Origin: Nothopassalora personata
Taxonomy: Eukaryota > Ascomycota > Dothideomycetes > Mycosphaerellales > Mycosphaerellaceae
Length of the DNA stretch: 64,000 nt
Reading direction: 5' to 3'
Assembly: GCA_033816765.1 (NCBI GenBank)
Contig: CM066291.1
Coordinates: forward strand, 868,001-932,000
Shown: in pieces, positions 19,129 to 30,153 of the stretch
Layout: every line of letters starts with the position of its first letter
How positions within the stretch are numbered: the stretch's first letter is position 1
Translations under genes and position numbers: made by a program
The notes under the pieces: model-generated
Databases searched by the model: none
Seen by the model: the letters and a program-made list of their open reading frames with translations, nothing else
Told to the model about the DNA's origin: nothing

Positions 19129-20337
19129 CTACTTCCTCGCGCTCGGACCTGACACACCAGCACCGATAACACTCGGCAACTCCTGCGATCCCATGTCCAG
19201 GATCGTGCCAACAGCGAACCCAACAAGGAAGACCATGCCCACAGTGAAAAGCACAATCAACCAGAACTGGATCGAGATGTCCTTCTTCTGGCAAGCTGGG
19301 CCGCCCCAGTATGTCGTCTTCTTGCCGTCCGAGCTCTTCGTCGCCTTGCACGAGCAGCTGAAGCAGTCCACCCCACCCTTGTTGTTGGCAGTCGAGTCGT
19401 GGTACTTCCTGCTGCAGCTGCCGTGGCCTGTGCAGTTTCGGGTGGCAGACTCGCAGGCGAACTGGGTGCTGAAGCAGGCTGGGAGGATGCCGCGAAGGGG
19501 CGAAGTGTTGTTTGCGTTGATCGAGATGGGAGCGGAGAACTCGCTCTTGCTGGAGGCGACTGGCTCGAAGGATTCTGTGAGAGGCTCTTCGGAGATTCTG
19601 CGCTGTCGCTTCTCGAGGGGTGCCTGTACGTTGGGCATGGAGTATGTGCCCCATTGGTATTTGCCCTGGCTGGCTGCGGTCTGCTCGCCCGGTGGAACGA
19701 TGATGGTTGTAATGCTCCACTGGCTGTCTTTGGTCATGCCTTCGAGAAGTGATTCTAGCTCTTGTATCGACCCGACAACATGAAACAAGGCGCCATTTGC
19801 TGATCGTGTCTGCATGCCTTTTAGCTCTGCATAGAGATCTTCATCGCTGAAATGGCTGTATCGTTCAGGTTGCGATTGTTTCGCAAGATCCACGAACAGG
19901 CCCCTGCTATCTGGAGCGGCTGGTGCTGGATCGAGCTCGAAGGATGTATATGCCCGCAGCAATGGCGACTTGGCTTCTATATATCAGCATCGCATCCTCC
20001 AATATCACAAATGACCATTCTTACCGGCTGGATCCCTCTCGCCTTCCAGGAGAAACGTTGCCCTCTTGATGCTGCTGTCTGCCTCGAACAGATGTGTTCT
20101 CAGGCCATAGTCGTTGATCGCATCTATCACTTCTTTCCTCGACAGATCTGCATCGTGATAGTCCTCCACTCCCGCTCTTTGTGCCAATACTAATCGTGCT
20201 GCGACTGGCTCCAGTGTTCTCGATGCGGTGCTAGGCTGCGATTGAGGGTCGTGGATGTAGACGTGCGCAGACGAGGCTGCTGCAAGTTGTGCGGTACAGC
20301 ATAGCGCCGGTATTATCGTTGATGTCGTGAGCTTCAT
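19129..20337 (-). CDS. DUF3844 (Vps3844-like) type I membrane protein
   Basis: Exons 20337-20025 and 19976-19129, 386 residues. The 48-nt intron runs GTAAGA..ATATATAG. I start at MKLTTSTIIPALCCTAQLAA, a good signal peptide; the ORF could extend 25 residues upstream but that part is not signal-like. The luminal part carries HVYIHDP near the N-terminus. A Cys-rich EGF-like segment before the membrane (about 283-328) includes CESATRNCTGHGSC and DCFSCSC. One transmembrane helix (about 340-364, FWLIVLFTVGMVFLVGFAVG) is followed by a short cytosolic tail. This matches the fungal DUF3844 family, ER/vacuolar membrane proteins linked to vacuolar sorting in yeasts; exact function is unproven. It is divergent from the next gene. 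Confidence 0.83.
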
Positions 20338-20620
20338 CGTTGCTATACTATAGCAGAAGACGATGAGAAGTGTATGGATGGTGCGTGTTGCCATGCCTTT
20401 CCCTGACGACACTGCCGTTCAAGGTGCGGGAGATCCCGCCCTTGGTGGCGTAGGCTGAGTGAAGCATCCATGTCACGCCTTTGTTTCCGAGCACACACTT
20501 CTCTCTCGAACATTCGCCTGTTGGCTACATCATCTGGCTGGACCAGCACATACATCTCGAACGCATGCGACTGTTCCACTCTTTCCACTGCGCAACACTT
20601 ACACACATATCACAACAGCC
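20338..20620. promoter_or_regulatory. Bidirectional promoter between DUF3844 and conserved membrane protein genes
   Basis: A 283-bp gap between divergent starts, pyrimidine-rich before the rightward ATG (ATCACAACAGCC then ATG, a good start context). Confidence 0.5.
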
Positions 20621-21889
20621 ATGCATCGCCTCCCACAGGCCTTTAGGCTGCGGCAGCAGCATCTCGTGTCTCCGCGCATGAACAGATCACTTCAGCAGAG
20701 ACGACTAGAACACATGATGCACAACGGCAAAGGCGAGCCCATACGATACCAAGCCGTGCGCTTCAAGAAACCCGGCCTCACCATGCGACGGATAGCCACG
20801 ATAGGTCTGTATGGAGGCGCCATATATGCCTACCTCAGCCTCATGGGCAAGTATCTGGACATCACCATCGAGAAGATCGACGAGCTGGATCTGGAGGACG
20901 AGGAGGAAGCCCAGGAGGAAGAGGAGCATGAGGGGCCATTCTACGCCGACGAGAACAGCACATTCATACCCATGACCTGGGCAACGAAACAGCCGAGGAC
21001 CTTCTACAAAGGCTCAGATCCGGAGTGGCAAGAGTTTGTGAAGCTGGCGAAGGATAAGCCGCGGCATAAGAAGATTCAAGAGGAATTGGTGCAGGTGGTA
21101 TACAAAGGTGCGCAACAGCATCCCGGTATCTCGCGGCAATTAGGCAAGGAAGTGAAGATCGGGAAGTATTGGCTGGATATCTCGTTCCCCGATGGCCCAC
21201 CGCAGGAGTTTGAGAGGAGCGGGATTGAGATTGGAGATGGGTACATCGCCTGGAGTCAGCAGAGGATAAGCCCAGAGAACCATTGGAGGCTGATGCGGGC
21301 ATTATGGCCAAGGGCAGCGTTTGACTCGGTATGGGCGACTACCAAGGTGCTTGCAGGCATACAGTACAGAAGAGCAAAGCAAGCACTAGGGTGGGAAGGC
21401 AAAGACCCTTTCAGCCCAGAGGAGAGATACAAGCATGCTGTGGAAATGATGGACAAGCAGCAGGCAGCACGAGAAGGCAAGCAGCTGGGCAAAGCTCAGA
21501 CGGAGCCTGATGGAAACTCTAGCACTGTCGTCAACCCGTCTGCCGCAGCAGGGACAAACGCTACACAAGCGACGACCGGCGACGGGAAAAAGCTACCCTG
21601 GACTTTCAATGTACCGTTGCCACCCACCGGGGTGACAAGCTCAGCAGACGCACCCATTGCGCTGGCTGTCTTTCAAACAGCGCTCTCCCAGAATTGGAAT
21701 CCCAAGAAGATGGAACCACCGAAGGGCACCTTCGTTGTGCAGGGACTGGTGGAGATCCGCGGGCAACGCGGTCGCATGCTTTTCGACGTGCAGTCGTGCT
21801 ATGACCCTAAGGCCGCCAAGTATACTATTGTCAGACTTGGCGTGAGGAATTTCAAGAGGTGGGTTCAGGCTCCTCGTGGTGGACCGTGA
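20621..21889 (+). CDS. Conserved fungal protein with one predicted membrane helix, probably mitochondrial
   Basis: Single exon, 422 residues from MHRLPQAFRLRQQHLV. That N-terminus is rich in Arg/Gln/Leu and lacks acids, like a mitochondrial presequence (inference). The longer upstream frame to 20459 is not start-like. A hydrophobic stretch around residues 48-70 (IATIGLYGGAIYAYLSLMG) precedes a strongly acidic linker (DLEDEEEAQEEEEHEG). The body has FYKGSDPEWQEFVKLAKD and WLDISFPDGPPQEFERSG, then a low-complexity Thr/Ala linker. The C-terminal domain starts at PWTFNVPLP and runs through GLVEIRGQRGRMLFDVQS. I recognise it as a conserved ascomycete protein of unknown function; no catalytic motif is visible. 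Confidence 0.82.
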   Translation: MHRLPQAFRLRQQHLVSPRMNRSLQQRRLEHMMHNGKGEPIRYQAVRFKKPGLTMRRIATIGLYGGAIYAYLSLMGKYLDITIEKIDELDLEDEEEAQEEEEHEGPFYADENSTFIPMTWATKQPRTFYKGSDPEWQEFVKLAKDKPRHKKIQEELVQVVYKGAQQHPGISRQLGKEVKIGKYWLDISFPDGPPQEFERSGIEIGDGYIAWSQQRISPENHWRLMRALWPRAAFDSVWATTKVLAGIQYRRAKQALGWEGKDPFSPEERYKHAVEMMDKQQAAREGKQLGKAQTEPDGNSSTVVNPSAAAGTNATQATTGDGKKLPWTFNVPLPPTGVTSSADAPIALAVFQTALSQNWNPKKMEPPKGTFVVQGLVEIRGQRGRMLFDVQSCYDPKAAKYTIVRLGVRNFKRWVQAPRGGP

Positions 21890-22712
21890 TCGGTCAACGA
21901 GCTCCTTTTCCTTTGTTCTGTCGTCATGATATAATGCAGCGTCTTAGCGAGCGAAGTGATGTTTCGGTCATTGCATAGCATGAATAGAAGACTTTCATAG
22001 AGCTATAGTATGGCTTTGACGCTCCTCAGCCGGCGACGGTAGTCTCACTTTCGCATCTTATAGATACACGAAGGGATCTGACATGTGAGCACTTCCACAG
22101 GAGACATGATCGAAGCTTCATAGCGCTAGCGCAGGGTTCACATTGAACACTTCAGTGTGTTGGTTGACTGTGCCGTACGCTGACGACAATGGTCGTTCGA
22201 GGTCCAATGTCCAGTCGATAAGCACTACAACTGCAGGCTCTTCAATGCACGCCATAATAGGCGCTCGATCATATATCTGACAGGTCAGCACGGAGTCATG
22301 TTGAGGCGCGAAAGATGTGCACTGCCTTATCGCCAGAAGCTTTGGACGACAGCTTGATCAATTGAAAGACCACGAGGCTCGCTTGGCTGCAAGCATGATC
22401 TGGAAGGAGCAAGTATGATAGCAGCCAGATGTACTTTCATGCCGCACCAGGAGGTAGCTTGCTTGTAACGTTTTGGTAGGGGAGAGGTGCGGATAAGGTC
22501 CACCTCGGAGGTTATACGGAGCGCGTTCGGGAGACGCCCAGCATTCCGCTGTAGTTCTACATGAACAAGCTTTACAACATTCATCGACACCGCATCCTAG
22601 CCGACGCCGCGTCTCCTATATATCATGACCGCGTAAACACAGTCTTCTGCTGCTCGCCCTTCGTGCTTGTTCAGGTTTCCACTCTGACGCCTTCCGCAAC
22701 TAACACGATGCG
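21890..22712. other. Intergenic, kinase gene promoter side
   Basis: About 820 bp between two rightward genes. No gene-like ORF; short minus-strand ORFs (22327-22590, 22597-22935) lack family features. Confidence 0.45.
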
Positions 22713-24176
22713 ATGATCTCTTCATCATTTTTGCGGTCCCTGACTTCGATCGGCAGAAATTGGAGGCCGCTCGCCTTCTCAAAAAGGGTCTTCCCTCAGA
22801 TCGCTCCTTCGGAAGAGGTAGAGGAAGAGACCTTACCAGACTACGTTGCCTCACGCTACTATCCTGCCAACATTGGCGAGGTTTTGCGAGACCGTTACCA
22901 GATAGTCGGGAAATTGGGCTATGGTGCTTCTTCAACCGTGTGGCTCGCGCGAGATCTGAGGTAGAGCTTTCTACGGACTAACCCGCCGCCCCTGACTGAT
23001 ACTTGTACAGCGGCAAGCAACACGTCGTGCTGAAGCTATTCATCACTTCTTCTTCTCTCGGCAAACATCTGGACGACGAGATCAAAATCTACAAACGCAT
23101 GCAGACGCGCCCGCAGGTCCACGCTGGCCGTGGTGCTGTACGACAGTTATTGGACACCTTTGACTTAGAAGGGCCAGACGGGCAGCACCGCTGCCTCGTT
23201 CACCCGCCCCTCTGGGAAAGTGCACTGGCATTCCTGCATCGTAACCCGATTGGCAAGCTTCCAGTACCTGTTCTAGCATTCATGCTGCGGCGACTCTTCC
23301 AAGCACTAGACTTCCTACACAGCGAGTGCCGTGTCATACACGCAGGTCAGCAATAGTTAGCCATGACCCAGGTACTCGACCTTGGCGCTGACCAGACATT
23401 TCCCAGACATCAAAGCTGACAATATCATGTTCGATATTCAAGATAACAGTGTCTTCCAAAAGTACGAAGAACTCGAGCTTGAGGATCCGAGTCCGAGGAA
23501 AGTCTTGGACGACCGCACGATTTATACCTCTCGTGACCTCATCGCGCCAAAGCAACGGGGAGCGCCTGTTCTCTGCGACTTTGGCTCTGCGATACCAGGA
23601 GACGTCGAGCACACGGACGACATACAGCCAGACATATATCGTGCGCCCGAGGTCATTCTGGAGGTCCCCTGGTCATATGAGGTTGACATCTGGAATGCTG
23701 GCTGCATGGTGAGTGAGGCTTTTCAACCTCTGTTCCAAATCTTCTAACGTATTTTGTGCGCAGGTTTGGGATCTGTTCGAGGGCGAGCATCTCTTCACCG
23801 GTCACGACCCGCGAGTCCATCGATACCGAAGTCGAGCGCATCTAGCAGAGATGATTGCGCTACTGGGACCGCCTCCGCCAGATCTACTCGCTAAAGGCAA
23901 CGCGAGTAAGAAGTTCTTCACGGAACAAGGTAAGAGCATATCCTAGATCACATGGCACCGGCACCAAACTGATATGATTGCCCGACAGGAAGGCTTCACG
24001 CAGATGCTCAATCGCTAGATGCGGTCCCTCTGGAGCATAGGGAGACAACGCTGGTTGGCTCGGAGGATCGACAGCTCTTCCTACAGTTCATGAGCAAAAT
24101 GCTGCAGTGGGATCCAGTGAAGCGACACTCGGCCAAAGCACTGGCGGAAGATGGTTGGACTCGACGACATATATGA
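22713..24176 (+). CDS. SRPK-like serine/threonine protein kinase
   Basis: Five exons: 22713-22960, 23011-23345, 23407-23708, 23764-23929, 23989-24176; 412 residues. All four introns (50-61 nt) have GT..CAG ends and the phases fit. Kinase marks: glycine loop LGYGASSTVWLARD (68-81), VVLKLF for the ATP lysine, HADIKADNIMF (about 193), DFGSA (about 251), YRAPEVIL (about 270), and WDLFEGEHLF after the third intron. The HxDIKxDN catalytic loop and the YRAPE-VDIWNAGC arrangement resemble SRPK-type kinases that phosphorylate SR splicing proteins. The spacer between kinase halves here is short (VFQKYEELELEDPSPRKV) and not the long SRPK insert. Fungi carry several such diverged copies, so substrate specificity cannot be assigned. 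Confidence 0.86.
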
Positions 24177-24403
24177 AGACTTCGGGGACAGCCATCTGGG
24201 GTTGTTTAAACTTATGGAACCAGCTCCTGTGAATAGGAGCAGAGGGCGTGCTTTAGTGGCACTTCATGTAGTCCTACAACCCGTTGCGATTCCGTCATGA
24301 GCTAGACCCGTTTCGGAGGCCTCGGCCGGAGATGCTTGAACTTATATCCGCAAGTCTACAACAACAAAACAATGACGAAGATGCTTGGGCGTCGGTGTGC
24401 AGG

Positions 24404-25285
24404 ATGTCATGGATCTTCTCCTTCTGGGCGAGAGCGAGAGAGGATTCGATGAACAAGCGCCATGCCGGTGACGATGGCCACACAAACACGCCCGGCAAAA
24501 GTGGCACAGCGCCCGGCAACAAGGCATGGCGGCACAACACATCAATACCCGCCGAAGAGGATGGCAACCCCCTTCTGGACCTCACTCCCTGGGTATACGC
24601 CCTCACAGGAGGAGCTGCCACCATCGGTGCCTGGAGGCTCCGCAACCGCTACCTACGCCGCGTCCCCAACGTCGGCTACCTCCTGCCACACACCCTCCGC
24701 AAGCGGACATACTATGGCTATGTGACCAGCGTAGGAGACGGCGATGGTTTCCGCCTATACCATACCCCAGGAGGCTGTCTAGCAGGCTTCACATGGCTGC
24801 GCAAGATCCCTCAGAAGAAGCAAGAGCTCAAGGACCAGACACTCAGCGTTCGCATAGCGGGCATAGACGCGCCGGAGTGCGCTCACTTCGGCAATGATGG
24901 CCAGCCATATGGTCAAGAAGCACTAGCTTGGCTGCGGTCGAAGCTCGAGGGTCGCTTTGTGCGCGTGCTTCCTCATAGTAAAGATCAGTATCAACGCATT
25001 GTGGCTACGGTGTGGGTGCGGAAGTGGGGGATCTGGAAGAGCGATGTTGGATTGGAGATGCTGAAGAATGGATTTGCTACTGTCTATGAGGCGAAGACAG
25101 GAGCTGAATTTGGCGGGAAGAAGGAGCAGTATTGTGCCGCAGAGACGAAAGCCAAGGAGAGGAAGGTGGGAATGTGGCAGCAGCCAGGGCTTGTGAATAA
25201 GATGCTGTTTGGCAACAAGCCCGGTTACGTTGAGACACCTAGGGACTACAAGTCGAGGACTGCGAAGCCGGAGGATGGGAAGTGA
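24404..25285 (+). CDS. LCL3: Probable endonuclease LCL3 (membrane-anchored SNase-like)
   Basis: Single exon. I start at MSWIFSFWARAREDS (24404), giving 293 residues, near the usual LCL3 length. In-frame ATGs at 24284 and 24449 are alternatives. A transmembrane helix (WVYALTGGAATIGAWRLRNR) precedes LRRVPNVGYLLPHTLRKR and the staphylococcal-nuclease fold: YGYVTSVGDGDGFRLYHTPG, VRIAGIDAPECAHFG (the Arg, Asp and Glu expected at the active site), YGQEALAWLRSKLEG and KDQYQRIVATV (second active-site Arg). LCL3 proteins are mitochondrial or other membrane-bound Ca2+-dependent nucleases conserved in ascomycetes. It lies 228 bp behind the kinase gene on the same strand. Confidence 0.92.
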   Translation: MSWIFSFWARAREDSMNKRHAGDDGHTNTPGKSGTAPGNKAWRHNTSIPAEEDGNPLLDLTPWVYALTGGAATIGAWRLRNRYLRRVPNVGYLLPHTLRKRTYYGYVTSVGDGDGFRLYHTPGGCLAGFTWLRKIPQKKQELKDQTLSVRIAGIDAPECAHFGNDGQPYGQEALAWLRSKLEGRFVRVLPHSKDQYQRIVATVWVRKWGIWKSDVGLEMLKNGFATVYEAKTGAEFGGKKEQYCAAETKAKERKVGMWQQPGLVNKMLFGNKPGYVETPRDYKSRTAKPEDGK

Positions 25286-25817
25286 GACATATAACATCAC
25301 TCTGGTCTTGAATTCATGCAGCTGGACTCACACACTGGATCTTCCAGGCATCGCTGTGGCAAGCACCAATCAGCAAGTACACGACCTGGGCTCAATATGT
25401 GATCGCGCATGAACGCGCATGGTCGGCACACATACAGAACGTCTGGACAGCTGCGGGGGCGTCGCTTGCATGAACAGTAGCAAAAGCAGCCCATCGAAGA
25501 ACGCGGCAACGGTCTCAACTTCAATCCTCGTGCAGTGGCAAGCACTGCGCATCAGTACGCTGAGGGCCACAGTCATCCAGAGACACAACACGAGGTCCAG
25601 CGAGAGAGATCTAGTTCACGTGTACCCAGCGCTGCCAGCGACTCGAAGCAGTTGGAAGCACGAAAGCACCGAGGCTGCGCGAAGACGAGCGCTAGCTCGA
25701 GACGGAAGACTGGTCCTTCCCGTTGCTAAACATACACTCTGTCTTCTCAATCTATCAAATCAATACACAAGCACCCGCCACATTCGCTCCACAACCCGGT
25801 ACCAACACCTGCGCCAT
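25286..25817. other. Intergenic between convergent LCL3 and the next gene
   Basis: About 530 bp shared 3' flank. A 155-codon plus-strand ORF (25419-25886) lacks family features and overlaps the facing gene; not called. Confidence 0.45.
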
Positions 25818-26616
25818 CTATCCTCGCTTCTCACGCTTATCCTTCTTGAGATACTCCTGGTACTCCTCGTCCGTCAAGTGCCATAAATGAGTTGGCCTCA
25901 AAGACGAAGGCAGATGCTCATGGCGGGCCTTTTGGCAGAGCTTTGCCATGGTTGAACACTGCCGACGACTTGACATGGTTCCAGTTCGAGTTGAGGCCAC
26001 GAACGGGAAGAGTCTTGTTGACTGCGCCGTTGCCTTTCTTGCGCAGTGGCGTCCTCTCCTCTCGTTCCTTCTTGGCATCGTCAGTGTACTTGGCGCGATG
26101 ACTTATGGCTCTGCGCAGGGTGGGAAGGTCATGCTGCCATAGATCGTCGCTGACGGTCATGAGTACGTCGCGGACTTTTGCTTCTGCTTCTGCTTCTGCT
26201 CGGTCATGAGCTTCTGCTCGTGCGTTGAGCATGGCATACTGCCGAAGACTGATTGGTCGACCTTTGAGACCGAGAATCGGGTGCTTCCTGCGACGCTCCG
26301 AGGCCGTAGGAATGTGGTCCTCTTCCTCGAGGATCAGAAGTCCCTCGTCGTTATCGTGGTCTTCTGCTCCCTGGTCAGCCAACCCTTGCGCTCTCATCTC
26401 AGCTGTTAGCGCGGCCTCGAGTGCAGCATCAGCAGCGTTCTGCTCGTCGCAAAGTCGCTTCTCTTCGGCAGATGCATCGCGTTTCACTTCGTGAGCGGCA
26501 TGGCCATTCTGGACCCAGCGCGCATACTGTCCATCCGTCGTGCCGCCCCTCATTGGCTGTTTTGGTTGTCTGATCGCGTTGGAGTTGGAGTAGCTGGAAT
26601 GTGAGGTGTCCATCAT
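25818..26616 (-). CDS. Unknown conserved-looking protein with apparent 1-nt frameshift near the C-terminus
   Basis: From the ATG at 26616 a 232-codon frame runs to 25918. It has charged Ala/Glu-rich helices, LILEEEDHIPTASERRRK, LGLKGRPISLRQYAMLNARA, a coiled-coil-like Ala/Glu stretch, and PVRGLNSNWNHVKSSAVFNH. At KALPKGPP the frame stops, while the next frame continues HEHLPSSLRPTHLWHLTDEE then YQEYLKKDK to 25818, which reads like the true end. One added base near 25918-25925 would make GPPHEHLPSS. A 43-nt intron with a weak GTGTTC donor is the alternative. A decayed relative lies at 27164-27599. I recognise no known domain. Confidence 0.6.
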
Positions 26617-27163
26617 GTCTTGTGGTTCAAGGTGGGAGTATCTGGCTTAGATGGAGATGGAAGAGACATCCGCAGGAGCACGAGCTTTTGTTCATCCTTT
26701 CAAACGTACTTCGCATCGCGTTGTCACTTTACGCCAGGGAGTGAAGTGTTGGCTGACTATCGTGGCCCTGTGTTGGCAGATTCACTTATGGACATCTTGA
26801 GGGAATTCACTTATGGTCAAAAGTCTGAAGACGGCACGAGCTGATCCCTCCACCAAAAGTGAATGTCGAGAACAAAGCCGAATACTGGGCAGCAAAGAAA
26901 AACGACCGCCAGCGTATCTGTGGGAATTACGGAGGGCTCGTTCTTGTGCTTCGCACACTAGTGCGATGAGTGCTACAGTACTGGCCTAGAAGACAGACGT
27001 ATCTCAGAGCCCGAAGACATCAGAGTAAGTCAATCGCATACATCGACAATCTACTATGCTTCTAATGTCGCTGGCCCATTGTTGCCTGGCACAGTCTTGT
27101 CTCAACGACTAATTGACACATCGCCAGGCCCAGATCTGGAGACCATCCCAGGGTATAATACAC
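26617..27163. other. Intergenic between the gene and its decayed paralogue
   Basis: About 550 bp with no protein-like ORF and no repeat seen. Confidence 0.45.
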
Positions 27164-27599
27164 CTATTCTCTTGAAGCGATGCTCGTGTCCTGGTATGTA
27201 TCAATAGCATTGATGGGCTGCCATGAGTCGTCGCCATCAGTCATGGTAGTGTCCATATCCTCGTCCGCATCCACATCCACATCCACATCCATTCCCATCT
27301 CATCAAACCCAGCCCCATGATCTACTTCTTGCTCCTCTATGAGCCCAGCATACCGGCGGAAACTGATAGGTCCTTGAAGGGAACGTTGATGATCTTCTGA
27401 AGATTTGGCTTCGAATCTTGGAGCAAGTCTTCTTCGCCCTCAAGGATCGAAACGCCGTCTTCGTGTCCTGTGACCTTTTTGGCTCTTTTTGACGCTCGCG
27501 CGGGTCGGAAATGTGCAGGTCCTCTAGAGAGTCGATCCCGGGTGCTTTGCGTTTCTTACCGGACGGTGTATCACCGCTGGTCGATTGAGGGCTGTTCAT
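27164..27599 (-). pseudogene. Decayed paralogue of the 25818-26616 gene
   Basis: Three frames together mirror the neighbour. Frame 1 opens at 27599 (MNSPQSTSGDTPSGKKRKAP). Frame 2 has VSILEGEEDLLQDSK, like LLILEEEDHIP. Frame 3 has LQGPISFRRYAGLIEEQE, like LKGRPISLRQYAMLNARA, and later MTDGDDSWQ, like MTVSDDLWQ, ending at 27164. No intron arrangement I tried joins them, so I read two or more frameshifts. Hexamer units at 27268-27291 encode an acidic Asp-Val repeat inside the relic. Confidence 0.55.
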
Positions 27600-27983
27600 C
27601 GCCAGTGGATTGAGCTCAACGACTTACTCCGGTATAGGTGAAGATGGAAGATGGGTTGACATACTAGAGCTGGTTTCATCCTTATGAATCTGTTAAAGAT
27701 TGCGGGTGTTGTGCCTTCACTGAAGGCAGTGAACTCACCTTGACAGGTTGCGCAGTATCTGCTCATAGACGGTTCCTAGTGCACATGCGAGACTGCCTCC
27801 GACCGAAGATCATAGGAAATGAATGTCCAGAACAAAGGAGGGTAACATGGGCACGATGTCGACAAGTTCTCGAGAAGATGCTGTGGCTAGCGACTTCGAT
27901 CGCTTGCTTTTGATTATGTACGATACATTACATCGTCGAATCACTTTCCTGGATCATCAGCGATATGAACCCGCCATATCCCA
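27600..27983. other. Intergenic 3' flank of the ferritin-like gene
   Basis: About 380 bp, no gene or repeat recognised. Confidence 0.45.
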
Positions 27984-29083
27984 CTAGTATCCATAGCCTG
28001 CTGGGGCGCTGACCTTGCCATAAAGGTTGTCCTGAATGCTGACAATGCCCACAGCAACAATGTTGCCATCAGTGGGTTTCTCATCGCTGCTGGTCAGGAC
28101 GAGATACCTACGCGCACACAGTCAGCTTTGGCGACTACTCATGGGACTCACGGATGACTTACTCCTGTCCCTTCTGGACGCCCTGTGGCACAGTAACATA
28201 GTAGCAGTCATCGCTGGCCGCAAGGTCTGCAGAGACTGGGCCGGTAATGGTGATGAAATCTGAAGGAGTTGTGTCAGCCGAGGTACCACACGAAATCTGA
28301 GCGGAAACAGCTTCGACTTACAAGCAGCCTCAGCGTCGACGCTCTTGGATGGCGTGACCTTCAACTTGTCGCCCTCCTTGACAGGGCCGGTCGGGCTGAC
28401 AACTGTGAGAGTTGGGAAAGCTTTGACTGGGAGAGCTGGGTTCTCTGGTGGGCAAGACACGATGAACTGAGCAGCGAGGGAGTAGACCTCATCGAAATCG
28501 AGTGGGACATCGAATGGTGATGGGAATGGGGACTTTGGCGGAGCCTGTTGCTGGTTGAGGTAGGCGGAGTGACGTGCCTCCACTGTGAGGATAGAGCCAG
28601 CGGCAGTAAGATAGTCCTTGTTGGCAATGAACTGCGCAGCACCAAGGTAAGCTGACACACCGACAGCCTCGAGAACGGCAGCTACGGCCAAGAAGGATGC
28701 AGCGTCGGTTGTGCCGAAGGCATAGGTACATGGCTTGACTGGGGTGACACCGGCAGCTAGGACATGTTAGATGCTTTCCTCAAGCGAATCAATCACGGGA
28801 CATGGTCCTCACCATTCAAGGCGGTGCTCAAAAAGTCAACGTGAGTCTGCTCATCGAAGGAGATCTCTTCGAGGTTGTCGTAGAAGCCTGGGATGGCGCC
28901 AGCCTTCTTGAATTCTGCCGCACTGTAATTGGCGAGACCCTGTCTATAGAACTCGTTCTCGAGGTGCTCAAGAGTGAGAGCGTAGTTGACGATCTGGCCA
29001 TCATTCGGTCCAGACGGGCGCTGCTCAAGGGGAGCAGCAGCTGCCAGCGCAGCGAACGAGAAAGCAGCGATCTTGGAGTACAT
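27984..29083 (-). CDS. Secreted ferritin-like domain protein (Rds1-type stress protein)
   Basis: Four exons: 29083-28813, 28756-28322, 28259-28163, 28107-27984; 308 residues. Introns of 54-62 nt have donors GTGAGG, GTAAGT and GTAAGT; the phases agree and give DAEAAYFITITG and KGQEYLVLTSSDEK at the last two joins. A signal peptide (MYSKIAAFSFAALAAAAP) is followed by the ferritin-like helices: NYALTLEHLENEFYRQGL (carrying E-x-x-E), ISFDEQTHVDFL, and LTVEARHSAYLNQ. The Glu/His positions fit the iron-binding style of this fold. Homologues in fungi are stress- or nutrient-induced Rds1-like proteins; biochemical activity is not established. The C-terminus is a beta-rich Pro/Val segment ending APAGYGY. 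Confidence 0.9.
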
Positions 29084-30153
29084 CTTGCTCGGAGAATGTA
29101 AGAGGATCCAAACGAATGGCTGTAAACGAATGTGGTTGCTGCTGTGAAATGAGAGAGAATAGTGCGATAATGGCGTGGTGATATCTATACTCAGTTGTGC
29201 ACATGATTTGACCCCTCAACAACAAGGGCAGTGGTTGAGATCCTGTATGCCGGATTTTGCGTTCGATGTGACATCCCCTCTTCTCTCATTTCCCATTTCG
29301 ATAGAGCTCAAAGCTGCGTCCCTTCAGGATTGGATCCAGGTCCAACACGCGTGTTCCTGGGCACGTACAGTCTTCGTACGTCTACTCGTGTTAGTAGCCA
29401 ATGGCGAGAGCCCCGATTGTTCCACAGCGTGAGGGTGAATGCTTCTTTTGGTCCTGGTAAGCAAGAGCTGTATCGAACAAGCCTCGCGGAGAGCACCTCA
29501 AGCCCCTTCTTCTTACTTCATCGAGCTTAGGCAGTGCTATTGTAGGACCTCACCTCGTCGGTTCCGGGCAGTACCGCACCGGATGAGACGAATACCACCA
29601 CGGCGGCGTCTTCGAATTGCAGCAATAGATTACGGAAGGGAATCTCCAGGACATGTTCCATCTGCCTTCAACAAATTTGTCTTCCGCGGCTTCCTCGGAT
29701 AGTGAGCCGAGTAGGTTCTAGACGTCTCGGTGTATTGCTTGTTGTTCGGCTGGTAGCCGGAAGTGGTGATCCATTGGGTCATAGGTCTATTCAGAAAGAG
29801 TGTGAACGAGATGTGGTAAGCAGTGCATCATGAGGGAGAGGCACAGAGGTGTGAGAAGACGGCCGCTTCCAAAAATATGGGTCGTGGTCGAGCAATAGCT
29901 CCCGCTATGGCTACATATGGTCAGATTGCAAGTATGGTCTGAGCATGAGAAAGGAGCTCTGGTTACTCCCTTTGCATTATTGACCACGAAATCGCTCGTG
30001 GCAGCCTGGAAGTATCGCAAGAACATTGAGAGACTCGCGCTGACAATATATCTCACCGCTGTACTTGGCGATAAGACGTAATCAAGAACTATATGTATTC
30101 CACCGGGGGTATCATTCCTCGTAACATAACACTCGGATCTCCTCTTCTATGGA
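29084..30153. other. Intergenic upstream of the ferritin-like gene
   Basis: About 1.07 kb probably holding the ferritin-like gene promoter and the 3' flank of the following gene. Small ORFs only; no repeats or RNA genes recognised. Confidence 0.45.
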
